Under the pieces are notes generated by a model. The model had not been told where the DNA came from. It saw nothing but the letters and a program-made list of their open reading frames with translations, and did no database searches. A program made the position numbers and the translations under genes. A stretch of DNA of 64,000 bases from Photobacterium kishitanii (GTDB lineage Bacteria > Pseudomonadota > Gammaproteobacteria > Enterobacterales > Vibrionaceae): positions 124,001-188,000 of the forward strand of contig NZ_PYON01000002.1 of the NCBI RefSeq assembly GCF_003026355.1, given 5' to 3'. Shown one piece after another: positions 16,868 through 26,897 of the stretch. Within the stretch, counting starts at the first letter, position 1; every line of letters begins with the position of its first letter.

Positions 16868-18757
16868 ATGAGATTTAGAACTGATATAAATGGCTTACGT
16901 GCCTTAGCCGTTATTGCGGTGGTATTGTTTCATTTTAATCCGCCTTGGGTTCGTATTCCTGGTGGTTTTGCTGGCGTTGATGTTTTTTTTGTTATTTCTG
17001 GTTTTCTAATGACCAGTATTATATTTAGAGGATTAGAAAATAATAATTTCTCTATTATTAAGTTTTATATATCCCGTGCTAATCGTATTATTCCTCCATT
17101 GATGGCGATGTGCTGTGTATTATTAATATTAGGTTGGTTTTACTTAACGCCCGTAGATTATCGAATTTTGGGTAAGCATATTGCTGGCAGTAGCGGTTTT
17201 ATCTCTAACATTTTTTATTTTAAAGAATCTGGTTATTTTGATGCTGGATCTCATGAAAAATGGCTATTACACACTTGGTCTCTCTCTGTGGAATGGCAAT
17301 TTTATATCATTTACCCTGTAGTATTGGTTGTTCTTGAAAAAGTTTTTAGTATCAATAGTATAAAGAAAATACTAGTGATTATTACTGGCTGTGGTTTTGT
17401 ATTTAATCTGTATATTAGTTATCAAAATCCGACTTACGCCTATTTTCTTCTTCCTGCGCGTGGATGGGAAATGATGTTAGGTGGATTAGCGTATTTGTAT
17501 CCAATTCAACTTAATGAAAATAATAAGAAATATTGTCAGTGGCTAGGGGTACTCTTAATTATTGCTGCTTATAGTACTATGGGTGAGCAAGACATGTGGC
17601 CGGGATATTTAGCATTAATGCCCGTTGAAGGCGCTTTTCTTATTATTATTGCTAATCGTCACCATAGCTTTTTTGATCACCCTATTTTACAACGATTAGG
17701 TACATGGTCGTATTCCATTTATTTATGGCACTGGCCGTTAGTCGTAATTGGGTATTATCTATCTATCCCATATTTTGAATTTGTCGGTCTTCCTATTTCG
17801 ATATTATTAGGGTATTTAAGTTATCGCTATATTGAAAATCGTAAAGTGTTGACTAAATCAGTATCAATACCGCGTCAAATAATAACCTCTATACCATTGT
17901 GGTTAATTATTGTGGTTGGGGGCGTTGCTGCGGTGGTATTTAAACATCATGGTTTCGCTGTTGATAGATTTCCAACCAGTGTGAATAATATTGTTAAAGA
18001 TATAAAGCCAACCCCTAATCGTGATAATTGCCATATTTATAGCTACCAAGACCCGACTAAAGCATGTGAATATTATGGTCATAATATTGATTGGGCGGTA
18101 TTAGGAGATAGTCATGCTATTAGTATTAGTTATGCCTTAGCTAATCGCCTAAAAGCCACTGATCAAGGACTTAAACACTTTAGCTTTGCTGGTTGTATTC
18201 CCTCGTATGGCCAAAAAAATAACTTCAGCCTCTGCTCACGGTGGTATAACGAAGCTGCTGACTATATTTTACAAAATAAAAAGATTCAAAATGTGGTGTT
18301 GATTAATCGCTACTCAGCTGGGTTATATGGTGAAAATGAAGGTATATATCCGCAGTTAGCACATAAAAAAATGCCAGAGTATGCGGGGATATTAACCGCA
18401 TTTGATAAATTGGTTTTACAATTAGCTCATACCAAAAAAAATGTTTACGTGATAAAGCCTGTACCAGAAATGGGACGTAGTATTAGTAAGTTATTCTATG
18501 AAAATTATTGGGTAGGTAAGCCAGTTAAAGATATTGTATCAATGTCAAAAACCTATTATGAACAGCGTAATTACGATATTCTGCATCATTTTAAACAAGC
18601 TCGATATCCAGCTAATGTTCATTTTATCGATTCACAAAAAGAGTTTTGTGATGCTCGTTATTGTTACGCGGTGCGAGATTCACATCCTTTGTATCATGAT
18701 GCTCATCATGCCTCACAGCAAGGGGCTGAGAAACTTGTGTCGCAGATAGTCATTTAG
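16868..18757 (+). CDS. O-acyltransferase (acyltransferase-3 family) with C-terminal SGNH domain
   Basis: 629 residues. Residues 1-350 form the multi-span acyltransferase-3 domain, beginning RTDINGLRALAVIAVVLFHF, with about ten membrane segments. The last 230 residues form a periplasmic SGNH domain: block I GDSHAIS (about 414) supplies the Ser nucleophile and DSHPLYHDAHH (about 604) the Asp/His pair. Proteins of this build (OafA-like) acetylate O-antigen or other surface sugars. AGGA precedes the ATG. It stands alone; no O-antigen cluster is nearby. Confidence 0.92.
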   Translation: MRFRTDINGLRALAVIAVVLFHFNPPWVRIPGGFAGVDVFFVISGFLMTSIIFRGLENNNFSIIKFYISRANRIIPPLMAMCCVLLILGWFYLTPVDYRILGKHIAGSSGFISNIFYFKESGYFDAGSHEKWLLHTWSLSVEWQFYIIYPVVLVVLEKVFSINSIKKILVIITGCGFVFNLYISYQNPTYAYFLLPARGWEMMLGGLAYLYPIQLNENNKKYCQWLGVLLIIAAYSTMGEQDMWPGYLALMPVEGAFLIIIANRHHSFFDHPILQRLGTWSYSIYLWHWPLVVIGYYLSIPYFEFVGLPISILLGYLSYRYIENRKVLTKSVSIPRQIITSIPLWLIIVVGGVAAVVFKHHGFAVDRFPTSVNNIVKDIKPTPNRDNCHIYSYQDPTKACEYYGHNIDWAVLGDSHAISISYALANRLKATDQGLKHFSFAGCIPSYGQKNNFSLCSRWYNEAADYILQNKKIQNVVLINRYSAGLYGENEGIYPQLAHKKMPEYAGILTAFDKLVLQLAHTKKNVYVIKPVPEMGRSISKLFYENYWVGKPVKDIVSMSKTYYEQRNYDILHHFKQARYPANVHFIDSQKEFCDARYCYAVRDSHPLYHDAHHASQQGAEKLVSQIVI

Positions 18758-18866
18758 TTTTGCTGTTTATATATTAGGAATAATAATCTGCCGCGGAAGG
18801 ATGAACCCACTGTGACAAAATGGTATTATCTGCGCCCGTTTTACTCCGTGACTCTTGGATAACTTA

Positions 18867-19424
18867 ATGAATTTTGATCGTATTGTCTGTTTTGACCTCG
18901 AAATGTGCTGCTGGAATGATGGCCGCACATCGCGAACTGGTGAAATCATCGAAATTGGAGTGGCGGAACTGGATTTAAATACCGGTCGTATTGTGCGACG
19001 TGCTCAACATTATGTTCGACCTGAACATGATGAAATTTCGCCTTTTTGCACTGAATTAACGGGTATTAAGCCTGATTTGATTGAAAAAAATGGTAAGCCA
19101 TTAGCGACTATTTTACGTTCTATTGAACAAAAGTTTGGTGGTCGTCATAAAATCTATGCCGCTTGGGGCCATGATGATCGTATTTTAAAGAAAGAATGTG
19201 CAGCTAAAGAGTTAAAAGTACCATTTCGTGAGTATATAAATTTAGCGACGCTATTTAAATTACAACGCCATGTAACGAATAAGCGCCTTGGGCAACGTGC
19301 TGCGATGGAAATTGCAGGTGTGAGTTGGGAAGGGCGTCAGCACTCAGGTTATGTTGATGCTTATAATCTGGCTCGATTAGCCGCGACGATGTTCTGTGAT
19401 AAAGAGTCATTAACGAACGATTAG
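18867..19424 (+). CDS. DEDDh 3'-5' exonuclease family protein
   Basis: 185 residues. Exo I is FDLEMCCW (the DxE pair), followed by a Trp as in Eri1/KapD-type exonucleases; a middle Asp is in WGHDDRIL and the His-x4-Asp motif is HSGYVDAYN. The fold is that of single-domain RNA/DNA trimming exonucleases. I prefer the ATG at 18867 to an upstream TTG. The specific substrate is unknown. A terminator-like hairpin follows. Confidence 0.85.
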   Translation: MNFDRIVCFDLEMCCWNDGRTSRTGEIIEIGVAELDLNTGRIVRRAQHYVRPEHDEISPFCTELTGIKPDLIEKNGKPLATILRSIEQKFGGRHKIYAAWGHDDRILKKECAAKELKVPFREYINLATLFKLQRHVTNKRLGQRAAMEIAGVSWEGRQHSGYVDAYNLARLAATMFCDKESLTND

Positions 19425-19456
19425 TGTGGTTGGTGAATAAAAATACTCCCTTTTCT

Positions 19457-19508
19457 AAACCTTAAATTTTTTACATTCTGACACAGAGTAAGAAATTTAG
19501 GGTTTTTT
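19457..19508 (+). terminator. Terminator after the exonuclease gene
   Basis: A long, imperfect stem (AAACCTTAAATTT with AAATTTAGGGTTT) over a 13-base loop is followed by a T-run. Confidence 0.7.
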
Positions 19509-19647
19509 CGTTTAAATCCATAAATGTCCGACTAAGCATTTTCTATGTCCGATCACGAATATATGTTTCTCATAGGAAGTGACAAAATAACCTCGTTATC
19601 TATTTCAATTTCCTTTATTGAAATGACTGTTTTATCTAAGGCCGACA

Positions 19648-20538
19648 ATGTTCTATTTATTACCTTTTTTTACTGTTGCAATCTGGGCAGGGAATGCCAT
19701 TGTCAATAAGATGGCATTTAGTGTCATCGATCCTGGAGCGATTTCTTTTTATCGTTGGTTTTTTGCTTTAGTTGCGTTAACCCCTTTTTTAGCTAAGTCT
19801 GTGTGGCGTGAACGAGCAATTATTAAACCTTATCTCACTAAGTTAGCTTTTTTGGGCTTACTTGGAATGGTTCTTAACCAATCATTAGGCTATTTTGCCG
19901 CAGCGACCACGAGTGCAACCAACATTGCATTGATTATTTCATTGGTGCCATTGGTGAGTATGTTTTTAAGTGTGCCATTATTAGGTCAACGCTTATCACC
20001 TTTCGCACTCGTAGGGGCGGTTTTATCATTAAGTGGTTTGGTATTAATGTTAAGTCATGGCCATGTAAGTAGCTTAGTGAGTCAGGGTATCAAGCAAGGC
20101 GATGCGTTAATGCTGATCGCAGCTGTGGTGTATGCCTTATATTGTGTGTTACTTAAACGCTGGAAAATGCCGATTTCAAATTGGCACTCAGTTTATGTGC
20201 AGTGTCTATTTGCGGTAGTGATGTTAACGCCGTTACTGTTAACGAGTCATCGCATGGCTATCACAGCAGCAGCTGCACCTCTCATTATGTATGCTGCATT
20301 ACTCGCATCAGTATTAGCGCCATGGTTGTGGATGCAAAGCATTGAGCGTTTAGGCGCAGATAGGACGGCGATGTTCATGAACTTGTTGCCAATTATGGCG
20401 GCAGGTATTGCGAGTGTGATGTTAGGTGAGCATTTACATACCTACCATTATGTTGGTGGTATTATGGTGTTATCCGGGGTTGCAATGGCGCAAAAACGTG
20501 CGAAAGCGAAGAAGGTCGTTGAAGCGGTTATCGCATAG
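19648..20538 (+). CDS. EamA-family (DMT superfamily) exporter
   Basis: 296 residues, ten membrane segments in two EamA repeats (about residues 1-130 and 150-285). The opening IWAGNAIVNKMA and the second repeat ending in VMLGEHLHTYHYVGG are typical. The family exports amino acids and other metabolites; no substrate can be assigned. It is convergent with cyuP and shares a bidirectional terminator. Confidence 0.9.
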   Translation: MFYLLPFFTVAIWAGNAIVNKMAFSVIDPGAISFYRWFFALVALTPFLAKSVWRERAIIKPYLTKLAFLGLLGMVLNQSLGYFAAATTSATNIALIISLVPLVSMFLSVPLLGQRLSPFALVGAVLSLSGLVLMLSHGHVSSLVSQGIKQGDALMLIAAVVYALYCVLLKRWKMPISNWHSVYVQCLFAVVMLTPLLLTSHRMAITAAAAPLIMYAALLASVLAPWLWMQSIERLGADRTAMFMNLLPIMAAGIASVMLGEHLHTYHYVGGIMVLSGVAMAQKRAKAKKVVEAVIA

Positions 20539-20573
20539 TTAGAGTGTTATTTAATGTATAAATAAAAACGCCG

Positions 20574-20610
20574 CAATCATCATGATTGCGGCGTTTTTTT
20601 AACTCTCTAT
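20574..20610. terminator. Bidirectional terminator between the EamA gene and cyuP
   Basis: A 17-bp perfect stem (with an AAAAA/TTTTT base) around a single-base centre, with T-runs on both strands. Confidence 0.93.
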
Positions 20611-20620
20611 AACGCTGGTG

Positions 20621-21943
20621 TTAAATAAAAGCCAGTAATGGTGAAATACACAGTAAAACACCAGTGACAATAATAAGGTTAGTTGCGATGCCTTTATATT
20701 GGTGTAACTGAGGAACTTGATACACTAAATACGCTGGAATCAAACAGCCAACAATACCGAATATCGGTGAACAGATAGAGGTAAATGATAGGATGGGTAG
20801 ATTTAAAGCAACGGCGCCCCATGCCACCAAGATAATAAAAAGAGTGGTAAATTTATCAACCAGCTTAGTGTTAATCTTATGACTTTCAAATTTACGCTCT
20901 AATATATTCATTGCTAAACCACGACACGCTTCTTTAAAGGCGAGGAAAACCCCAAAGAATGATGTCACTACGGCAAAGATATTGATCACAATTCCAACAA
21001 TCGTCGCCCAACTACCAGGAAAGTAATGGGCAATCATGGCGAGAGCTGAAATATTCAATGCCATCGCATGTTTTGCTTCGGTTTGATTGATTGCAAAAGT
21101 AAAGGATATTGCAAAGAAAAACACCACCACAAATAGAATAGTGAAAGCAATTTTCATGGCTCGAGTTGCTTTGTAGCGTGCAACTTCAATCGATTTTTCA
21201 TGTGAGCGGTAAGAAATAACCATTGGGCTCAATGATTGAATGAACAGAATCGATGTCAGTGTAAAGGGTAAAGTAATAATGGCATTTTTAAGCATTAAGC
21301 CCCAGTTTGCCACCGGGGTAATATTATCAAAACTCCATTGTGGGACTAATAATACCGCCATCACTGCAACTAATAGCAATACTGTTACCGCCATAAAGCC
21401 AGATATTTTAAATAAGAACTTTTCACTTTTCGAGCCGATATAACTTAATAAGCTAATTAAGGCTAAGCCATAAAATACATTATTGTTGAGATGAGTTTTG
21501 GTTATTCCAAAGGAATGTAAGTAAGAGGCGCTATCATTGGTCACGGTTAATGAATAAACCAACACCCAGATCACTAACATTAAGAAATATAATATCCCTA
21601 ATACAATGCCCCAGTTTTTGCCTAAATAACCGGAAATTACACCAGGATAGTCAGTACATTTTTTTGATTCAGCTAAAGTATTAATAAATAATTTTTGGAA
21701 TAAATACATCGCAGGGTAGCCAATTACTGCGGATAGCAAAAAGACCCATAACCCCATCACTCCGACTTGAACCGGTAAGAATACTATCCCTGCACCGACA
21801 GCCATACCAATGCTCATCACTATCCAACCGATGTCTACATTGTCAAATTTGATCGCTTGTTGCCATTGTTCTTGGGTCATATTGGCTCGAACATGCAATG
21901 GCGTGTTCGTTGTTGCTGGAGATATCTTGACTGTTTGGTTCAT
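20621..21943 (-). CDS. cyuP: HAAAP-family amino acid permease, CyuP/YhaO-like (cysteine/serine uptake)
   Basis: 440 residues with about eleven membrane segments. The early motif GMAVGAGIVFLPVQVG is that of the hydroxy/aromatic amino acid permease family. Its neighbour, reading into it from upstream, encodes a CyuA-like cysteine desulfidase; in E. coli the same two families form the cyuPA (yhaO-yhaM) unit that uses cysteine, with YhaO also linked to serine uptake. The gene order is reversed here and the gap is 534 bp. Substrate is inferred from this pairing. Confidence 0.85.
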   Translation of the reverse strand: MNQTVKISPATTNTPLHVRANMTQEQWQQAIKFDNVDIGWIVMSIGMAVGAGIVFLPVQVGVMGLWVFLLSAVIGYPAMYLFQKLFINTLAESKKCTDYPGVISGYLGKNWGIVLGILYFLMLVIWVLVYSLTVTNDSASYLHSFGITKTHLNNNVFYGLALISLLSYIGSKSEKFLFKISGFMAVTVLLLVAVMAVLLVPQWSFDNITPVANWGLMLKNAIITLPFTLTSILFIQSLSPMVISYRSHEKSIEVARYKATRAMKIAFTILFVVVFFFAISFTFAINQTEAKHAMALNISALAMIAHYFPGSWATIVGIVINIFAVVTSFFGVFLAFKEACRGLAMNILERKFESHKINTKLVDKFTTLFIILVAWGAVALNLPILSFTSICSPIFGIVGCLIPAYLVYQVPQLHQYKGIATNLIIVTGVLLCISPLLAFI

Positions 21944-22477
21944 ATTAATTTCAGCCTTGAATAGTTAACCCAAACACAATGTTTGGCTTATTATTTTGGC
22001 GGCGGTATGGCCAACCGTGTTCGCGTCTTGTTAGAAATATAAAACCGTCAAACTATAACTAAAGAGCAGTGAAAGAGTGCTTATTGCTCATGAAGTATGC
22101 TTTAAGTTGATGTTATTTAAATGTTTTATAACCACTTATCAAAAATAATAATAATGCGTAAACGCACAAAATGTCGTAATAACAGAATGTAGGGTAGTGT
22201 TATTTTTATAAGTTAGGCAGTGGTTTTTCTAATAGTGTTCGCGTTGTTTATTGCGGGAATTATTGCGCTAATAGGGTGTTTTTTAAATAACTAGAGGTAA
22301 TAATATATATCTAAAAAGAATATCAAGGAGGAGTAAAACGCAGTTTTGACTGTTTTTTGCTGAGGATTATAGGAATAAGACAATATAATCCTCTAGATAA
22401 ACATAAAAAAGCAAACGAGTTACCTAGCCTTTTCTATATATCTAGAGGAGTTACTCTCTATCTTACTGAATGTATGG
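21944..22477. other. Long gap between cyuA and cyuP
   Basis: 534 bp, AT-rich, longer than expected inside an operon. It contains an inverted repeat at 22389-22449 and presumably a separate cyuP promoter. No open frame longer than a few dozen codons looks real. Confidence 0.5.
22389..22449. repeat. Inverted repeat downstream of cyuA
   Basis: TCCTCTAGATA at 22389-22399 and its exact complement at 22439-22449 enclose 39 bases. On the cyuA strand this could form a long-looped hairpin near the end of the transcript, or serve as paired binding sites. Confidence 0.5.
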
Positions 22478-23782
22478 TTATTTATTAATCATGATATCAA
22501 GGATCTGTACATCCGTTTGTGTCATTGAGCCATTGGCCAGTGCTGATAAGTTACGAATTGTACTGTCAACATCGTGTGCAACAATACCTTCATTACCCGT
22601 GACCCCAATGCCATCTAGCGCCATCAATGCTGATTTTACGGCAGAGCCTGCTGACGATGATACTTTCATTGCGCAGCTCGTTTTTGCACCATCACAAATC
22701 ATACCTGCAATATCACCAATCATGCTGTTGATTGCCGCGCTGATTTGCTTGATATCGCCACCGAGTAGCCATGTCATGCCAGCCACTGCACCCATTGATG
22801 CGGTGGTTGCGCCACATAATGCAGATAATTTGTTTTGGTAGCTTTTAATATAAATTGCCATTAGGTGCGACAACATTAATGCGCGAATAAGTTGCTCATC
22901 GTCAGCTTTGATAAATTCAGCAACTACAACAACGGGCATGGTGGCTGCAATACCTTGGTTACCAGAGCCTGAATTACTCATCGCAGGCTTCATCGCACCG
23001 CCCATACGGGCATCGGAAGCGGCAGCAGTGCGAAGTAATACGTCAGTTAATAAGCCACCGGCAAGTAAACCGCGTTCAACACTGCGTTGGAATGTCGCAC
23101 CAACTTGAAGGCCATAATTACCTTGGAGACCTTCAATAGAAAGATCGTTGTTGAGCTGATAAGCCTGCTTAATAAATTCAATCTCAGCTAGCGGTGCTTG
23201 GGTCGCAAAATCAAAAATGTCTTGTGCACACGCATCAATAAAAGGATTACTCTTAATGGTTTTTTGAGCAGGATTGAGTGTATTTTGTGGCTCAGCAATA
23301 TAAGTTGTGATGCCATCTTCTTCAATTGCTAATACATGAGTATGGCTATCTGCAATTGTCACCGTTGCTGAATGGTTGGCACTAAAGATGGTGACTTTGG
23401 AGTAAAGAATATTACTAACATTGGCAACATTAACCGTTACCATTTTTTTATCCAGCATTGTTTTTGCTATAGCGACATTGTCAGTCGTTAGATTTTTGAG
23501 AACTTCCAATTGCGCGCTGCTATCACCAGCAACCGCACCTGCAGCGGCTGCTATTTCTAGTCCTACCATACCTGTGCCAGGAACAGTAACACCCATACCA
23601 TTTTTCATTAGATTAGCAGAAACGAGGACATTGATAGCTGTAATGTCTTGATGATTTATATTGAGCTTATTGACAGCAATTGCTGCGGCTAAGGCAACGG
23701 ATACAGGTTCGGTACAACCCAGAGCAGGAACGACATCGCGCTTTACAACATCAATAAATGCTGGCCAAAGTGTGTGTTTCAT
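22478..23782 (-). CDS. cyuA: L-cysteine desulfidase family protein (UPF0597, YhaM-like)
   Basis: 434 residues from the ATG at 23782 (AGGTGA upstream); E. coli CyuA is about the same length. The family is related to the alpha part of iron-sulfur serine dehydratases. Visible marks are VPALGCTEPVSVALAAA near the start, the glycine-rich SNSGSGNQGIAATMPV in the middle, and later cysteines (ALCGATTAS, MICDGAKTSC) that would hold the 4Fe-4S cluster. The reaction is cysteine to pyruvate, ammonia and sulfide. It pairs with the downstream permease gene. Confidence 0.92.
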   Translation of the reverse strand: MKHTLWPAFIDVVKRDVVPALGCTEPVSVALAAAIAVNKLNINHQDITAINVLVSANLMKNGMGVTVPGTGMVGLEIAAAAGAVAGDSSAQLEVLKNLTTDNVAIAKTMLDKKMVTVNVANVSNILYSKVTIFSANHSATVTIADSHTHVLAIEEDGITTYIAEPQNTLNPAQKTIKSNPFIDACAQDIFDFATQAPLAEIEFIKQAYQLNNDLSIEGLQGNYGLQVGATFQRSVERGLLAGGLLTDVLLRTAAASDARMGGAMKPAMSNSGSGNQGIAATMPVVVVAEFIKADDEQLIRALMLSHLMAIYIKSYQNKLSALCGATTASMGAVAGMTWLLGGDIKQISAAINSMIGDIAGMICDGAKTSCAMKVSSSAGSAVKSALMALDGIGVTGNEGIVAHDVDSTIRNLSALANGSMTQTDVQILDIMINK

Positions 23783-24279
23783 TGCAATCACCTAATACTC
23801 TGTATAAAAGAGTCAAAAATTACGGCTAAAAGAAAAATTTCATATTTACGAGGTAAATAGTTAGTCAGCGGAGCATGTCATTTATTGATTGCGAGTATAC
23901 ATTTAGTCGTAAAGAAAAAAATCGTATATTCATTACTTACAATCAGGCTAATTAGCAAATTTTGCTAAAATAATAACTCATGGTGGTGTTTTTGTTGTAT
24001 TGATCACAGTTTTATTGGGTTTATTTTTTGTGTTAGTGATGGCTGATTTTTATGGTGATGATAAAAAAATTGTTGTTATAAGGGCTGAAATATCAGTTTA
24101 TGGTGGCAGGGATAGTCACTTTCTAGGTATCATTGTCATTTGAAAGATTATCTAAAGGTTGAGGAGCAATAACTTCAGCCTTTTATTTTCTTTAAAAAGG
24201 TAAACGTTTGCGTTGGTTGAAGATGAGGATTAACGACCAATGATAGCGGATTGAAACCAGACAATTATAGGAAGCCATC
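23783..24279. other. Divergent intergenic region cyuA/ghxP
   Basis: 497 bp between divergent genes. Apart from the PurR-like operator near its right end, I see only AT-rich sequence that should contain both promoters. Confidence 0.5.
24198..24213. promoter_or_regulatory. PurR operator upstream of ghxP
   Basis: AGGTAAACGTTTGCGT matches the PurR consensus ACGCAAACGTTTGCGT at 14 of 16 positions, including the whole AAACGTTTGCGT core. It lies 66 bp before the purine permease ATG, so the permease should be repressed when hypoxanthine or guanine is plentiful. Confidence 0.85.
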
Positions 24280-25638
24280 ATGTCTGTTGACAGTACACAT
24301 AATACTCCAAGTGAATCAACACGTGGTTTAGACCGTTATTTTCAAATCACTGAGCGCGGTAGTAGCGTTAAACAGGAAATTATTGCCGGATTAACCACCT
24401 TTTTAGCAATGGTATATTCGGTAATTGTTGTACCAAGTATGTTGGGTTCGGCAGGGTTTGATCAAAGTGCAGTCTTTATCGCGACCTGTTTAGTGGCGGC
24501 ATTTGGTTCACTGTTGATGGGGCTATGGGCTCGTTTACCTATGGCTATCGGGTGTGCAATATCATTAACGGCTTTTACTGCATTTAGTTTAGTACTTGGT
24601 CAAGGGGTAAGCATTCCTGTTGCATTAGGTGCGGTGTTCTTGATGGGGGTAGTGTTTACCTTTATTACGGTTACCGGTATTCGCGGTTGGATCATGAGAA
24701 ACATGCCAACGGGTATTGCTCATGGTACCGGTATTGGTATTGGTCTCTTTTTATTATTGATTGCCGCAAATGGCGTTGGTTTGGTTATCAAAAATCCACA
24801 ACCAGGCTTACCTGTTGCGTTTGGTGATTTCGTATCATTGCCTGTGATTATGTCGCTAGTTGGTTTAGCGGCGATTATTGGCCTTGAGAAACGTCGCGTA
24901 CCAGGTGGTATTTTATTAGTGATTATCGCTATTTCAGTCTTTGGGTTAATTTTTGATCCTAATGTGAAATATCATGGTTTATTTGCATTACCGACATTCG
25001 GTGGTGACGGTTCATTATTAGGTTCTCTTGATATTATGGGCGCGCTTAACCCGGTGATCTTACCGACAGTATTAGCGTTAGTGATGACGGCTATTTTTGA
25101 TGCAACTGGTACGATTCGAGCTGTTGCTGGCCAAGCTAACTTATTAACTGAACGCGGTAATATTATTAGCGGCGGTAAAGCATTAACTGCCGATTCTGTC
25201 AGTAGTATTTTTGCGGGTTTAGTGGGCGGCTCACCTGCTGCTGTTTATATTGAATCAGCGGCAGGTACGGCAGCTGGTGGTAAAACGGGTTTGACAGCAA
25301 CTACGGTTGGTCTGTTATTTGTATTAATGCTGTTTTTAGCGCCGTTAAGTTATTTAGTACCTTCTTATGCGACGGCTCCGGCATTAATGTATGTTGGTTT
25401 ATTGATGTTAAGTAATGTTAGTAAACTGGATATGGACGATTCTGTTGATGCATTATCAGGGTTGTTATGTGCGGTCTTTATTGTCTTAACGGGTAATATT
25501 GTTACTGGCATTATGCTCGGTTTTGTAAGTTTAGTGATTGGCCGTGTTGTATCTGGTGACTTTAAACGACTCAATATCGGTACGGTTATTATTGCAATAG
25601 CACTAGTTGTCTTTTATGCCGGAGGCTGGGCTATTTAA
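24280..25638 (+). CDS. ghxP: Guanine/hypoxanthine permease, GhxP-like (NCS2/AzgA family)
   Basis: 452 residues with about 12-14 membrane segments. The sequence follows E. coli GhxP closely as I recall it, from the N-terminal [16 protein letters not shown] through [22 protein letters not shown] segments to the identical C-terminal FYAGGWAI. It is a proton-driven uptake system for guanine and hypoxanthine in the inner membrane. The PurR box upstream agrees. A clear terminator follows. Confidence 0.94.
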   Translation: MSVDSTHNTPSESTRGLDRYFQITERGSSVKQEIIAGLTTFLAMVYSVIVVPSMLGSAGFDQSAVFIATCLVAAFGSLLMGLWARLPMAIGCAISLTAFTAFSLVLGQGVSIPVALGAVFLMGVVFTFITVTGIRGWIMRNMPTGIAHGTGIGIGLFLLLIAANGVGLVIKNPQPGLPVAFGDFVSLPVIMSLVGLAAIIGLEKRRVPGGILLVIIAISVFGLIFDPNVKYHGLFALPTFGGDGSLLGSLDIMGALNPVILPTVLALVMTAIFDATGTIRAVAGQANLLTERGNIISGGKALTADSVSSIFAGLVGGSPAAVYIESAAGTAAGGKTGLTATTVGLLFVLMLFLAPLSYLVPSYATAPALMYVGLLMLSNVSKLDMDDSVDALSGLLCAVFIVLTGNIVTGIMLGFVSLVIGRVVSGDFKRLNIGTVIIAIALVVFYAGGWAI

Positions 25639-25664
25639 GCTCACAAGACTATTTATTTATAATC

Positions 25665-25691
25665 AACCCGCGAATTAACGCGGGTTTTTTT
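25665..25691 (+). terminator. Terminator after ghxP
   Basis: AACCCGCG pairs with CGCGGGTT across a short loop, followed by a T-run. Confidence 0.92.
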
Positions 25692-25778
25692 ATGTTCAAA
25701 ATTATTATGTAGATATGTTTTTTTCAGATGCTCAAGCGTAAACTATTGTCAGATCTCTTTATTTTGGAGTTGTTATTT

Positions 25779-26864
25779 ATGAAAAAAACCTTATTGGCGT
25801 TGGTTGTTGCCATCGGATTTAGCCAAGCTGCCAATGCCTGTACGGGGATCACATTAGCAACCACTGGCAATGATCATATTCAAGCGCGTACCATTGAGTG
25901 GGGACACAGTAATCTCAATAGTAAACTGGTTATTGTGCCACGCGATTATTCTTATACCTCAACCATGCCCGATCATAAATCAGGGCTAACGTGGGTGAGT
26001 AAATATGGTTTTGCTGGCATATCTGTTAGCGATGATAAGTTTATTGCGGAAGGGATTAATGAAAAAGGGTTAACTGCGGGGCTATTTTATTTTCGAGGTT
26101 ATGGCTCGTTAGCAACGTATAATCCTAAAGATACTGCAAATAATATTACCGATATGGATTTTGTACGCTGGATGCTAAGTCAATATTCTACTATTGCTGA
26201 AGTAGAGGCGGCATTAAGTAAAATTAAGATCGTCACCGTGTATTTTGATGAAAAAGGCCAGCCATCGCCGACTGCGCATTGGCGAGTGTCAGATAAGCAA
26301 GGTAATAGCATCGTCATTGAAATTATGGATCACGGAAAGATCAATATCTATAAAAACACCGCTAAAGTATTAACAAATTCTCCTGATTATAATTGGCAGG
26401 TAACTAATCTTAATAACTATATTAATTTGCATCCTGGTATTAGTAAGCCTCAGCAAATTAATGGTGTTGCTGCGCAATCTTTTGGGGTTGGCTCTAACTT
26501 TGTTGGCTTACCTGGGGATATTTCACCACCGTCGCGCTTTGTTCGAGCTGCATTTTACGTAAATAGCGCACCAGTATTAAAAACAGCACAGCAGGCAGTA
26601 TCACAAGCATTTCATATTCTGAATAATTTTGATATTCCGATTGGGAGTGAATTTAACGATAAAGCGCATATCCCTGATTTACCTAGTGCCACTCAGTGGA
26701 CATCCGTAATCGATCAGAATAACGGTGAATTGTATTACAAAACTATGTATAACAGCACTATTCGTCGAGTTGACTTAGCAACACTTAATTTCAATGCTAA
26801 ACAAGAACATATTCAAGCATTAGACAATGGCACATTTAGTTATCAGAATGTGACTATTAAATAA
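25779..26864 (+). CDS. Periplasmic linear amide hydrolase (choloylglycine hydrolase/penicillin V acylase family)
   Basis: 361 residues from the ATG at 25779 (TTGGAG upstream); an in-frame ATG 51 bases earlier is less likely. A Sec signal peptide ends in ANA-C, so cleavage exposes Cys21, which is the Ntn nucleophile of this family (CTGITLATTG), followed by Arg37 in QARTIEW. In Gram-negative bacteria such enzymes are periplasmic and cleave penicillin V or the acyl chain of homoserine-lactone signals; bile-salt cleavage is also known in the family. The substrate is not readable here. Confidence 0.9.
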   Translation: MKKTLLALVVAIGFSQAANACTGITLATTGNDHIQARTIEWGHSNLNSKLVIVPRDYSYTSTMPDHKSGLTWVSKYGFAGISVSDDKFIAEGINEKGLTAGLFYFRGYGSLATYNPKDTANNITDMDFVRWMLSQYSTIAEVEAALSKIKIVTVYFDEKGQPSPTAHWRVSDKQGNSIVIEIMDHGKINIYKNTAKVLTNSPDYNWQVTNLNNYINLHPGISKPQQINGVAAQSFGVGSNFVGLPGDISPPSRFVRAAFYVNSAPVLKTAQQAVSQAFHILNNFDIPIGSEFNDKAHIPDLPSATQWTSVIDQNNGELYYKTMYNSTIRRVDLATLNFNAKQEHIQALDNGTFSYQNVTIK

Positions 26865-26865
26865 A

Positions 26866-26897
26866 GAAAAGCCAGCGTAAATGCTGGCTTTTTATTA
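26866..26897. terminator. Bidirectional terminator between the amidase and MFS genes
   Basis: AAAAGCCAGC pairs with GCTGGCTTTT around six bases, with a T-run on the plus strand and an A/T-rich flank on the other; it overlaps the end of the MFS frame by three bases. Confidence 0.85.
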
